The notes under the pieces: model-generated | What the model was told of the DNA's origin: nothing | The model's database searches: none | The model's input: the letters and a program-made list of their open reading frames with translations, nothing else | Part shown: in pieces, positions 1 to 6,164 of the stretch | How the letters are laid out: each line of letters begins with the position of its first letter | Position numbering within the stretch: the first letter of the stretch is position 1 | NCBI GenBank assembly: GCA_021794335.1 | Contig: JAJYQZ010000068.1 | Location: forward strand, 1-10,438 | From: a bacterium | GTDB lineage: Bacteria; SZUA-79; Acidulodesulfobacterales; Acidulodesulfobacteraceae | Length of the DNA stretch: 10,438 bases | Direction of reading: 5' to 3' | Program-made: the position numbers and the translations under genes

Positions 1-40
1 GTAAAAACAAATAAAAAAATAAAATAATTGTTTGCGGATT

Positions 41-58
41 AAATTAACCAAATTAACA
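41..58. repeat. Tandem 9-bp repeat upstream of the first pilin fragment
   Basis: Two consecutive near-identical units, AAATTAACC and AAATTAACA, lie about 30 bases upstream of the ribosome binding site of the first pilin fragment. They could be an operator or simply low-complexity AT-rich sequence. Confidence 0.4.
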
Positions 59-86
59 TATCTAACTTTTTAAGGAGGCAGTAAAA

Positions 87-152
87 ATGAACATTAACAG
101 ATTAAAGGGAAAGAAGGGTTTCACCCTATTTTGCATATATGTAACATATTGA
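87..152 (+). pseudogene. Truncated type IV pilin 5' end, copy 1
   Basis: An ATG at 87 follows an excellent Shine-Dalgarno site, TAAGGAGG at 71-78. The first 14 codons (MNINRLKGKKGFTL) match the second copy at 262, including the prepilin peptidase site G|FTL. After GFTL the reading diverges to FCIYVTY and stops at 150-152. The hydrophobic helix of a pilin is therefore missing and the 21-residue product cannot be a pilin. A small hairpin (AGGGT-TTC-ACCCT) lies at the breakpoint, followed by ATTTT. The intact ribosome site and start suggest either a partial duplication of a real pilin gene or a remnant left by recombination. A short leader peptide is possible but less likely. Confidence 0.7.
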
Positions 153-261
153 TTTTATTAAATTATTTTAAGCATAAAATTGCTAATGGGGTTAATTTTG
201 GATACATATTTAAAGATTTTACTAATTAAATAAATCATTAAGCTTTAAGGAGGTAACAAAA

Positions 262-393
262 ATGAACATTAACAGATTAAAAGGAAAGAAAGGTTTTACG
301 TTGATCGAGCTTTTAATCGTCATCGCCATTATAGGTATCTTGGCGGCGATAGCGATTCCTACGTATTTAAGCTAGATTAATAGGGCAGACTAA
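262..393 (+). pseudogene. Truncated type IV pilin N-terminus, copy 2, with amber stop
   Basis: The ATG at 262 has the ribosome site TTAAGGAGG at 245-253. The product starts MNINRLKGKKGFTLIELL and continues through the classic type IV pilin helix (IVIAIIGILAAIAIPTYLS). It has the peptidase site before F12 and the conserved Glu five residues after cleavage. TAG at 373-375 ends it after 37 residues, whereas pilins usually exceed 120. In the same frame after the amber codon come I-N-R-A-D and then TAA at 391-393. INRA is a normal continuation of the pilin helix (compare YxxxINRA), so the stop replaces a sense codon and pilin homology runs to about 388. The globular C-terminal domain is absent. 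The integrase gene converges on this end, so the pilin was probably cut by island integration. Pilin identity is firm; the cause of truncation is inferred. Confidence 0.85.
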
Positions 394-426
394 TTTCCTA
401 CCGTTTTACCTAACAAAACCAATAAC
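394..426. other. Probable left junction of the integrated element
   Basis: This short AT-rich strip separates the end of pilin homology from the integrase stop codon. A left attachment core would be expected here because integrase genes usually sit at one end of their island. CCTACCGTTTTAC at 397-409 resembles CCTACAATTTTAC at 10118-10130 (11 of 13 positions), a weak candidate for paired att cores. No terminator hairpin is evident for the integrase transcript. Confidence 0.3.
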
Positions 427-1485
427 TTATAAATCTTCAACTTTTCTATTTTCATCAAACTGTGACGAAAATGTGACATTTTCAAAAATCTCGACCGCTT
501 TTCTTAAATGTGCCGGCGATAAATGGGTATATCTTTGCGTCATTTTTATACTCGTATGACCCAATAGCTCCGAAACCGAGCTTATATCTACTCCCGCCAT
601 AACAAGCGTTGAAGCGAAGGTATGTCTTAAATCGTGAAACCTAAAATTCTTTATTCCGGACTTTTTAAGAGCAGTTTGAAAACTTTCCGAAACGTTTTTG
701 TAAGGCTTTAGCTTATCGTTGTAAAAAACATACGGAACCCGAAGATGTCTCGGCAAAGAAGAAAATAGTTTAATCATTAGGTTATTCATAGGTATCTCTC
801 GCCTTTCGCCGTTTTTAGTCTTATCTAATAAAATAAGCCTGTTTTTTAAATCAATCCTATCCCACGTTAGATGTAATATTTCCGATTTGCGCATGCCTGT
901 ATTTAAAGCGGTTAAAACTATCGGCTTTAAATGCGGCGGACAGTTGGAAACGAGAGCTTCCATTTCTTCTTTTGCAAGATACCTTAGGATTTTATTTGCG
1001 CCTTTAAGATTTTTAACCCTTCTAATTCTTTGCAGAACGGCTTCGTCTATCATTTCCCAGTCGAGAGCTTTCGTAAACATATGCTTAAACGTCGTAAAGC
1101 ATTTGTTGATATACGACCTTGCGAGTCCCTTTGCAATCATTTCGCTTTGGATTTTTTCCAAGTCGTATATTTTAATCTCGTCTAAATATTTAATCCTGCC
1201 GAGAAAATAGTTTTCTATATTGGATTTTTTATTGCCGTAAGATACTTGTTTACCGTAAACCCAAGACAAATACTTTTCTGCAAGTTCGTCAAAAATAAAT
1301 CTATTTTTTTCTGCAGCAGGTTCGGAATTTTGGGCTATTCCGTTTGCAATTTCGTAATATCTTTTGGCGTAAATAGCTTCGGCTTCTTTTTTATTTTTAG
1401 TCTTAGCCGATTCTCTTATCCTTGTACCGCCCGCAATTATGTCGAGCCAGTAAAAACCTGACCCCTTCCGTTTGAAGATGCCCAT
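427..1485 (-). CDS. Tyrosine recombinase, phage/island integrase family
   Basis: This 352-residue protein is a full-length site-specific tyrosine recombinase that would cut and rejoin DNA at the island's attachment sites. Residues 1-50 look like an arm-type DNA-binding domain (KRKGSGFYWLDI..GTRIRES). Residues about 62-150 are a SAM-like core-binding domain and 165-335 the catalytic domain. The catalytic set is visible: R199 (TGMRKSEIL), K224, H284 and R287 (FHDLRHTFAS), H310 (LLGHTSIKMTQ) and nucleophile Y319 (RYTHL). The ATG at 1485 is supported by AAGGAGGTG ten bases upstream. The upstream excisionase-like gene ends 3 bases before this start, so the two are probably co-transcribed. The gene lies next to the truncated pilin, as expected for the integrase at the island's left end. 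Family assignment is secure; the target site is inferred. Confidence 0.95.
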   Translation of the reverse strand: MGIFKRKGSGFYWLDIIAGGTRIRESAKTKNKKEAEAIYAKRYYEIANGIAQNSEPAAEKNRFIFDELAEKYLSWVYGKQVSYGNKKSNIENYFLGRIKYLDEIKIYDLEKIQSEMIAKGLARSYINKCFTTFKHMFTKALDWEMIDEAVLQRIRRVKNLKGANKILRYLAKEEMEALVSNCPPHLKPIVLTALNTGMRKSEILHLTWDRIDLKNRLILLDKTKNGERREIPMNNLMIKLFSSLPRHLRVPYVFYNDKLKPYKNVSESFQTALKKSGIKNFRFHDLRHTFASTLVMAGVDISSVSELLGHTSIKMTQRYTHLSPAHLRKAVEIFENVTFSSQFDENRKVEDL

Positions 1486-1488
1486 ATT

Positions 1489-1719
1489 TTAATTACACCT
1501 CCTTTTATAAATGGGCACTCCACCTTTAATGTTATTATATCTAATAATAGGATTTTTTTCATTAGAATTAACCCATTCCATAACTTTTTCTTCGTCAAAC
1601 CGTAAAGCGCCGTTTAATTTAAAACAGGGGATAGAACCGTACTCTGCCCATTGATACAAAGTTTTTGGGCTAACACTCAGCATTTCCGCAACATTTTTTA
1701 CGGTTAAGAGTTTTTTCAT
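1489..1719 (-). CDS. Excisionase-type helix-turn-helix DNA-binding protein (AlpA/Xis-like)
   Basis: From the ATG at 1719 this is a 76-residue protein. Residues 4-50 form a MerR-like winged helix-turn-helix of the excisionase (HTH_17) family: LLTVKNVAEMLSVSPKTLYQ, then GSIPCFKLNGALRFDEEKVMEWV. Such proteins bend DNA to steer integrase toward excision, and AlpA-type members also activate integrase transcription. The frame stays open to a TTG at 1776, but conserved homology begins at MKKLLTV, so the ATG is preferred even though no good ribosome site precedes either codon. It ends 3 bases before the integrase. The GTGAA repeats just upstream (1751-1900) could be its binding sites. The last 20 residues (IKGGVPIYKRRCN end) lie outside the known fold. 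Role is inferred from family and position. Confidence 0.85.
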   Translation of the reverse strand: MKKLLTVKNVAEMLSVSPKTLYQWAEYGSIPCFKLNGALRFDEEKVMEWVNSNEKNPIIRYNNIKGGVPIYKRRCN

Positions 1720-1750
1720 ATTGTTATATTTAACTTTATTAAAAATACCT

Positions 1751-1900
1751 GTGAATTTGTGAATTATTCGCCTCAAAGCATTATGGATATTCAGTCTTGC
1801 GTAAATTAAACTCCGTGAACTATTTGTGAATTATTTATTTATGTTCCCCAAAATACCGCTATTTTAAAGCCTTACCTGAAAAACTATTCTGTGAAGAATT
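1751..1900. repeat. GTGAAYTATT repeat cluster in the DUF3987-xis gap
   Basis: On the + strand five related words occur: GTGAATTT (1751), GTGAATTATT (1759), GTGAACTATT (1815), GTGAATTATT (1826) and GTGAAGAATT (1891). The first four form two pairs about 65 bases apart. The 15-mer TTTGTGAATTATTTA at 1823-1837 recurs exactly at 10010-10024. The cluster lies 3' of the DUF3987 gene and overlaps the possible upstream part of the excisionase gene. Possible roles are replication iterons, integrase or excisionase arm sites, or repressor operators. The repeats are seen directly; the role is inference. Confidence 0.6.
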
Positions 1901-1926
1901 TAAAATTTAAGACCGCCAAGAAAAAA
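1900..1926 (+). repeat. Copy R1 of the 27-bp dispersed repeat (left half only)
   Basis: This copy contains the core GACCGCCAAGAAAAAA (1911-1926) preceded by TTAAAATTTAA. It matches the left halves of R2 (7543-7569) and R3 (9907-9933) with two or three differences. Unlike R2 and R3 it has no clear right arm, because the DUF3987 stop codon follows at 1929-1931. It sits directly after the 3' end of that gene. Confidence 0.8.
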
Positions 1927-1928
1927 TT

Positions 1929-3254
1929 TTAATCTCCTATTATTTTGTAAAAAACGGCGGATTTAGTTTTCGTCTTTTCTGTATGGAAGGCAAGGGACTT
2001 TCTCTCAATCAGGGTTTCTATAAAATTATCGAAATCCTTTCGTAGCATATGCGTATAGCGCAAAAGCCTGCTTCTTTCGATAGTCCCGCCGTTGTCTATG
2101 ATTATGTTTAGAATTTTGTTCAGCATCTCCTGGTTTCTGTCTTTAATTAGCTTGTCGTAAACGGAATAAAGATGTTTTTCGAGGATTAATTTTAACTGTA
2201 TAGCGTATTCCATGTCTTCTTTTTCGATAATTTTATCTTTCCTCATAACGCAGTAAATAATGGCGATTTTTATTATAAGCGTAAAAAACCTTGCCTGAAA
2301 ACTTCCGTATGTTTCAGACTGTCTTTTTTTAGACTCGTCTTCGCTATGGTAAAATCCTTCATAAATTTCCCTTGCTTCTTCGGATAACTTGATTTCGCCT
2401 TTGATGTTAGACATATTTTTTAATTCGTTGAATAGATTCTCCGGCTGGGCAGGGTTAATAGGCAGGGCTATTTCCGTTTTATCCTGCTGTGCGTAGAATA
2501 TGGTAAACCTCTGCATAAACCCGCTTTGGCGGTCGGTCTCTTTTATGTTCCCTGCAATCCATGAAATAGTCGAGGCGGTTAAAATATTAATAGCGGGTTC
2601 GTTTACGCAATAAAGTTGTCCGCCTCCGTTAGGCCCTTTTATTAGCTTTTTCTGGGAAAATCCGTCGTAAACGTCCGTCAGAAATTCTTTAAAACCTTTG
2701 TTATAGCTTCTGTCTAATCCTTTGAGCCAGCCTCCGAACTCGCCGTGGAAAAAACTACCGTAAGGTCTATTTTGAGCAATCATGTAAAATGCCTCGGGCG
2801 TTATGTCCGATGGGAATATGAGCGAACCGTCAGTAGTATCGAACTTTTCGAGTATCTGCTTTACTACCCTTAAAACGGTGCTTTTTCTTCCGCCGCTTTT
2901 CATGATTAGCAATATATACATATTAGGATATAACTTGCCGCCCGCCCATTTCATAAAAACATTTTTTTGCAAAATAGCGGCGATTGCGGTTAGCCCTGCA
3001 CTGAATGCAAAAATATCGGGTGCGTCCGTTATTCCGTTGCAGTATCCCACGAAATTGTATAAAAATGAATTATGCGGGATTAGATTATAAATACTCGGAG
3101 TATCGAGAACCTTTGCGCATTCTATCTTTTCTGAAAGGTTTTTATCGCAAAAAATTCCGGATGTTAGTTCGCATTCAGATTCTTTCATAAGAACGGGACA
3201 GAATACCTTTTGCCTTTCGGCAGGTTTAATGGTTATAGGGGCTATTATCGGCAT
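1929..3254 (-). CDS. DUF3987-family replication ATPase (helicase-like)
   Basis: This 441-residue protein belongs by pattern to the DUF3987 family, P-loop proteins found beside primases in phages, satellites and plasmids and thought to act as replicative helicase-like ATPases. The conserved start (PSIYNLIPHNSFLYNFVGYC), the segment APDIFAFSAGLTAIAAIL and a Walker A-like loop (MKSGGRKST, residues 118-126) are visible. An acidic-aromatic FHGEFGGWL segment (near 168-176) is in the place expected for a second ATPase motif. Residues about 380-435 look like a winged helix (NKILNIIIDNGGTIERSRLL). The ATG at 3254 has AGGAG eight bases upstream and overlaps the end of the primase gene by 10 bases, indicating translational coupling. 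Family is fairly sure; the biochemical role follows from the family and the neighbour. Confidence 0.85.
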   Translation of the reverse strand: MPIIAPITIKPAERQKVFCPVLMKESECELTSGIFCDKNLSEKIECAKVLDTPSIYNLIPHNSFLYNFVGYCNGITDAPDIFAFSAGLTAIAAILQKNVFMKWAGGKLYPNMYILLIMKSGGRKSTVLRVVKQILEKFDTTDGSLIFPSDITPEAFYMIAQNRPYGSFFHGEFGGWLKGLDRSYNKGFKEFLTDVYDGFSQKKLIKGPNGGGQLYCVNEPAINILTASTISWIAGNIKETDRQSGFMQRFTIFYAQQDKTEIALPINPAQPENLFNELKNMSNIKGEIKLSEEAREIYEGFYHSEDESKKRQSETYGSFQARFFTLIIKIAIIYCVMRKDKIIEKEDMEYAIQLKLILEKHLYSVYDKLIKDRNQEMLNKILNIIIDNGGTIERSRLLRYTHMLRKDFDNFIETLIERKSLAFHTEKTKTKSAVFYKIIGD

Positions 3255-4147
3255 ACGGCGACTCCTATTTTTTCTTTTGAGATAAAGGCTTGATTTAAGT
3301 CTTTCGCCTTAAAGGTTAATTTATGTATTTTGCTATTTTTAACCTGCCGGACGATTTTATCTTCGGCTTCTTTGCCTGCTGTGTCGTTATCTAAAGCTAA
3401 AATTATATTTTCGTAGCCCGATAAGGTTTCTATAACTTTATCATTTAAGTTATTTGCGGAATTCAAGATTATCAGGTCGTATATTCTATCCCCCATTTTT
3501 TCCGAGACGGTCAAACCGTCAAAAAGCCCCTCTGTGATAAAAATCAATTCCCTTTGATACCCTTTGCAAAATAAAGAATAAGCATTCTTCCCGATATTCA
3601 TTTTTATTTTTGGGTTTCTAATAGCATATCCGCCTGCAGAGTTTTTAATGCCTACTGCGGAATTTAGATAGGTCTTATTATCTTTAACTACTGAATAATT
3701 TATCTGCTTAAGCCAGTCCGGCATAAACGATATCGATATAGCCCTTGAATGCAGATAATTAATTAATCTATCGTCGGTTATTTTGGCGATAGCGGTTATC
3801 TCAATACGGTTAGGCTTATCTTCCCGGCGGTCGAAAGAAAAAGGTCTTTTTTCTTGGCCGCCGTTATTTATTTCAGCGTTTTCAATATCATTTAAAAACT
3901 TTATAGCGTCTAAATAATCTAAATCCTTAACCGCCATTACAAGGTCAATCCAACTGCCGCCGTTTCCGCTTCCGAAATCTTTCCAAAGCCATTTCCCGTA
4001 TCTTTCTTGAATCGAGATACTCGCTGTATTCTCGTCCCGATATGCTGCGGTTGCCATAATCCTATCCCCGGTTCTTCTATAGGGTAGTCCGAGAACATTT
4101 AATATTATTTCAACGTCAATAGTTTTTAATTTTTCCGTATTAATCAT
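3245..4147 (-). CDS. TOPRIM primase-like protein lacking zinc-finger cysteines
   Basis: This 300-residue protein has the layout of a DnaG-type or phage primase. Residues 1-90 match the CHC2-type N-terminal fold (YRDENTASISIQERYGKWLW, then DFGSGNGGSWIDLVMAVKD). Residues 128-137 (LINYLHSRAI) match a conserved linker motif. Residues 200-290 form a TOPRIM domain with E206 (FITEGLFDG) and D253/D255 (LALDNDTAGKEA), which bind metal for primer synthesis. The cysteines and histidine that normally hold zinc in the N-terminal domain are absent: AAYRDENTAS stands where CPFHdEkTPS is usual, and WKDFGSGNGG where CFGCGagG is usual. It could be a zinc-free primase or a recruitment partner of the DUF3987 protein, with which it overlaps. 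No clear ribosome site precedes the ATG; a hairpin at 4156-4175 sits there instead. Confidence 0.87.
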   Translation of the reverse strand: MINTEKLKTIDVEIILNVLGLPYRRTGDRIMATAAYRDENTASISIQERYGKWLWKDFGSGNGGSWIDLVMAVKDLDYLDAIKFLNDIENAEINNGGQEKRPFSFDRREDKPNRIEITAIAKITDDRLINYLHSRAISISFMPDWLKQINYSVVKDNKTYLNSAVGIKNSAGGYAIRNPKIKMNIGKNAYSLFCKGYQRELIFITEGLFDGLTVSEKMGDRIYDLIILNSANNLNDKVIETLSGYENIILALDNDTAGKEAEDKIVRQVKNSKIHKLTFKAKDLNQAFISKEKIGVAVCR

Positions 4148-4155
4148 TATTCATT

Positions 4156-4175
4156 CATTCGCCAACGAGCGAATG
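4156..4175. repeat. Hairpin-forming inverted repeat just upstream of the primase start
   Basis: CATTCGC and GCGAATG form a perfect 7-bp stem around a 6-base loop, 8 bases before the primase ATG on the minus strand. It could mask or replace the ribosome site, end the upstream transcript weakly, or belong to a palindromic repeat family. A look-alike (TTTCGCT-loop-AGCGAAA) lies at 6379-6399. Confidence 0.6.
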
Positions 4176-4197
4176 CCTTAAAAAATCGTTATTGTTT

Positions 4198-4545
4198 TTA
4201 AGATACCCAACCGGTTTCGCTTCCTTTGACGTCAAAGGAAGTGGGTTCGGGCAAAGCCCGATATGCTGTTTTTCGAATCTTCTTCATGAATTTTTCATAC
4301 GATGCTTTAATTTTTCTGTCATCTATTTCTTTCTGGCTCCTTTCCTTAAATACTATTTTTTCCCTGCATATTTTAGATATTTTGTTCTGTATATCAGTGC
4401 CCGGTATAAAATCAACTGCGCACAATGATATATGCCCGACATTACGTTTCAAAACAACTGGGTTAAGATAATCAGCATTTATAAGCATTGATTGCATGGC
4501 TTCTTTAATTTCTTTTTCTACGAATTTTTTTGATGTTTCTTTCAT
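4198..4545 (-). CDS. Hypothetical 115-residue protein downstream of the second recombinase
   Basis: I do not recognise this protein. It is highly charged, with a lysine/glutamate-rich N-terminus (MKETSKKFVEKEIKEAMQS), a hydrophobic middle (HISLCAVDFIPGTDIQNKIS) and a basic helix (KIKASYEKFMKKIRKTAYRA). It has no membrane segment or signal peptide. Its ATG at 4545 lies 2 bases after the recombinase stop, so it is almost certainly in that operon, with a weak ribosome site (TAGG). The last 17 or so residues (PEPTSFDVKGSETGWVS) are encoded by two hairpins, a 22-bp perfect palindrome and a 15-bp GC-rich one. A palindromic element may therefore have inserted at or replaced the original 3' end. A recombination or replication accessory role is suggested only by position. 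Confidence 0.65.
   Translation of the reverse strand: MKETSKKFVEKEIKEAMQSMLINADYLNPVVLKRNVGHISLCAVDFIPGTDIQNKISKICREKIVFKERSQKEIDDRKIKASYEKFMKKIRKTAYRALPEPTSFDVKGSETGWVS
4220..4241. repeat. 22-bp perfect palindrome
   Basis: CTTCCTTTGAC is followed immediately by its exact reverse complement, with no loop. It lies inside the 3' end of the 115-residue reading frame. A perfect palindrome of this length fits a dimeric protein binding site, a cruciform, or one end of a palindromic repeat element. Confidence 0.75.
4247..4261. repeat. GC-rich hairpin TCGGGC-AAA-GCCCGA
   Basis: Perfect 6-bp arms enclose a 3-base loop, 5 bases after the 22-bp palindrome. The GC content stands out in this AT-rich context. 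No T-run follows on either strand, so it is not a standard intrinsic terminator. Confidence 0.65.
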
Positions 4546-4547
4546 GA

Positions 4548-5543
4548 TTAGCCTAAGTATCTGCTTGAAATTTCGACACGCTCGTGTCCCAACTCTCTGC
4601 TTATATTCAATCTGATTTCAGTATCCATTTTAATGAATTCCGTTTTACTTAATCCCGTTGTCGATACAATTCTATCCTGCCAATTTTGCTTGCTTTCCCC
4701 AGTTTTTGCCCTGCACTCAACATTGTATCCTTTTAATTCCCAAGCCGCTTTGTAAGCTTGATGCGCAACATAGTGCCGCTCCCCATGGAAATGAAAGTAA
4801 TTGTTTGTCTCTCCACGGAACTTTTTTAATGTGTTATTTGCAAAATTCCTGCCCTGTTGGACGGTTCCAATGTTGAGATTCTTAAGATTATTATCCTTCA
4901 AAAACTGCCTCGCTTCTAAAAGAGAAGACTTTTGTTCTACTGTTAAACTTATTTCCCTTGCCCGCGAATTCTTTGCCCCGTCCCCTTTCGCGTTTATTTT
5001 TAAAATGTCTTTTGACAAATCTTTTGATATTAATTTCACAAGCAGGCTTTCCCTGAGTCTTAAATTCACGGACTGAATTGAAACTGCATGTTTCAGGGAT
5101 TCATATCTTAAGTCTTTTGTTTCGATGTATTTTTGACCCAGCCATTCCTTGTAGGCTGTCGCCGCTTCCCTGCTATTTTCTTTATTAATTGAGTCCTTTT
5201 CTGAAATATTACGGCTTAATCCACAGTTTTCAGCCTTAACGGAATGTAATTCGCTATTATTAAGATACCTGACGATGTTGTTAATACTTGAGACGTAGGA
5301 ATTGGCATTTGATAATGACATAGTGCCTGATATAACCTTATCTTTGAGATTTTCGACTATTCGATTAATATGCTGCTGTTCAAGGTTTTTGAGGCTTTTA
5401 ATACCTGAGCTTTCTTCGATTTCCTTTAACGTAGTGGCAAGCTTTTCGGTAGTAGATGACCCACGCCCGATAAATTTGGTTATCTCTTTTGCAAGAAAAG
5501 ATATTTTACTGTCATTTTTTATGCTTAGTGCTTTGCCGTTCAT
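4548..5543 (-). CDS. Second tyrosine recombinase (Integrase_1-like family)
   Basis: This 331-residue protein is a divergent tyrosine recombinase. Residues about 30-100 look like a SAM-like core-binding domain (NLEQQHINRIVENL to SSINNIVRYLNN). The C-terminal catalytic set is complete: R162 (LRLRESLL), K186 (NAKGDGAKNSRAREISL), H253 and R256 (FHFHGERHYVAHQAY), H320 (RELGHERVEIS) and Y329 at the very end (SRYLG). It resembles the 'integrase domain-containing' proteins of integrative elements more than the XerC-like enzyme at 427-1485. The ATG at 5543 has a perfect AAGGAGG ten bases upstream and overlaps the upstream stop as ATGA. A second recombinase inside the island could resolve multimers, move cargo, or invert a segment. 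Its possible target is the inverted repeat at 6018-6054. Family is confident; substrate is inferred. Confidence 0.87.
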   Translation of the reverse strand: MNGKALSIKNDSKISFLAKEITKFIGRGSSTTEKLATTLKEIEESSGIKSLKNLEQQHINRIVENLKDKVISGTMSLSNANSYVSSINNIVRYLNNSELHSVKAENCGLSRNISEKDSINKENSREAATAYKEWLGQKYIETKDLRYESLKHAVSIQSVNLRLRESLLVKLISKDLSKDILKINAKGDGAKNSRAREISLTVEQKSSLLEARQFLKDNNLKNLNIGTVQQGRNFANNTLKKFRGETNNYFHFHGERHYVAHQAYKAAWELKGYNVECRAKTGESKQNWQDRIVSTTGLSKTEFIKMDTEIRLNISRELGHERVEISSRYLG

Positions 5544-5842
5544 AATCCGCAGTCCTCCTTCTTAAGTTCTATTTTTTTATTCCTCTGGTAAAATTCTCGT
5601 ACCACCAAAAAATATTTACGTCTTGTTTCGCTTGATTTGCTTAATACATCTTGTGAACCGAAAAAATCAAATGCGGTTCTTTTTGTAATTCCCAACGTAT
5701 GGAATATTTTTTGAGACTCGCAATACTCAAGGAATTTAAGAATAACCATATCCCTGAACCGTTCGGTCTGGCTGGTATTTTGGTGCTTTTGGCACAAAAA
5801 TAAACGTCTGTGCCCCTTGTAAAACTCGATTAACTTGCCCAT
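5540..5842 (-). CDS. Small protein resembling an orphan recombinase core-binding (SAM-like) domain
   Basis: From the ATG at 5842 the product has 100 residues. The frame extends to a TTG at 5917, but GAGG five bases before the ATG supports the shorter start. The segment from RFRDMVILKFLEYCESQKI through TLGITKRTAFDFFGS to ETRRKYFLVVREFYQRN has the helix pattern of the N-terminal core-binding domain of tyrosine recombinases. That includes a 'Thr-Arg then aromatic' helix and a final R-x-F-Y-x-R helix. No catalytic domain follows in this frame. The stop overlaps the start of the full recombinase by 4 bases (ATGA), so the two are translationally coupled. It may be a DNA-binding partner or regulator of that recombinase. 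A severed N-terminus is less likely because the neighbour has its own core-binding domain. Confidence 0.7.
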   Translation of the reverse strand: MGKLIEFYKGHRRLFLCQKHQNTSQTERFRDMVILKFLEYCESQKIFHTLGITKRTAFDFFGSQDVLSKSSETRRKYFLVVREFYQRNKKIELKKEDCGL

Positions 5843-5854
5843 ATCTGCCTCTAT

Positions 5855-5870
5855 ATAACGTGATAACGTG
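5855..5870. repeat. Tandem ATAACGTG repeat upstream of the recombinase operon
   Basis: Two perfect adjacent copies of ATAACGTG end 13 bases upstream of the ATG at 5842, close to the ribosome site of the first gene of the minus-strand operon. The position suits an operator, possibly for autoregulation; no binder is identified. Confidence 0.45.
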
Positions 5871-6017
5871 TTCCAATACACCGTAACCGGTCTTAAATAC
5901 TGAACCTGTTTTCGCAATATGCGACGGAAGGCAAATCCGGAATTACGGAACTTATATATTTATCGCGTTCGCTAATACCGCCGTCTCCAGCGCAATTAAC
6001 GAAATTTTCCACGATTT

Positions 6018-6054
6018 GCGCCTTTTTCTATGTGCCTAACATAGAGAAAGGCGC
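6018..6054. repeat. Long inverted repeat, 16-bp arms with 5-base centre
   Basis: GCGCCTTTTTCTATGT and ACATAGAGAAAGGCGC are reverse complements except at one T:G position, and are separated by GCCTA. No T-run follows on either strand, so a terminator is unlikely. Arms of 13-16 bp around a short asymmetric centre match the geometry of tyrosine recombinase core or resolution sites (loxP- or dif-like). It lies upstream of the operon that encodes such an enzyme. It could equally be a replication-protein or repressor site. Confidence 0.7.
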
Positions 6055-6135
6055 TAAGCAGGTCAATCAAAATCAATAATTTCACAACGGACTATCCATT
6101 TTAAATTGCGGACTGCTTATAAACTTACAGAAAAA

Positions 6136-6151
6136 ATCGGACTTATCCGAT
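6136..6151. promoter_or_regulatory. Inverted repeat ATCGGA-CTTA-TCCGAT, operator candidate
   Basis: Perfect 6-bp arms enclose a 4-base spacer. The left arm contains the CGGACT word that also occurs at 6088-6093 and 6109-6114 in the same orientation, so one protein may bind all three. Only the repeats are seen; regulation is inferred. Confidence 0.4.
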
Positions 6152-6164
6152 CCATTTCCTATTC

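Noticed and set aside
887..1461. Plus-strand open frames inside the integrase gene
   Set aside because: They are shadows of a tyrosine recombinase with all catalytic residues, and have low-complexity hydrophobic translations.
6018..6054. Reading the large inverted repeat as an intrinsic terminator
   Set aside because: Neither strand has a T-run after the stem, and it lies upstream of both operons rather than after a gene.
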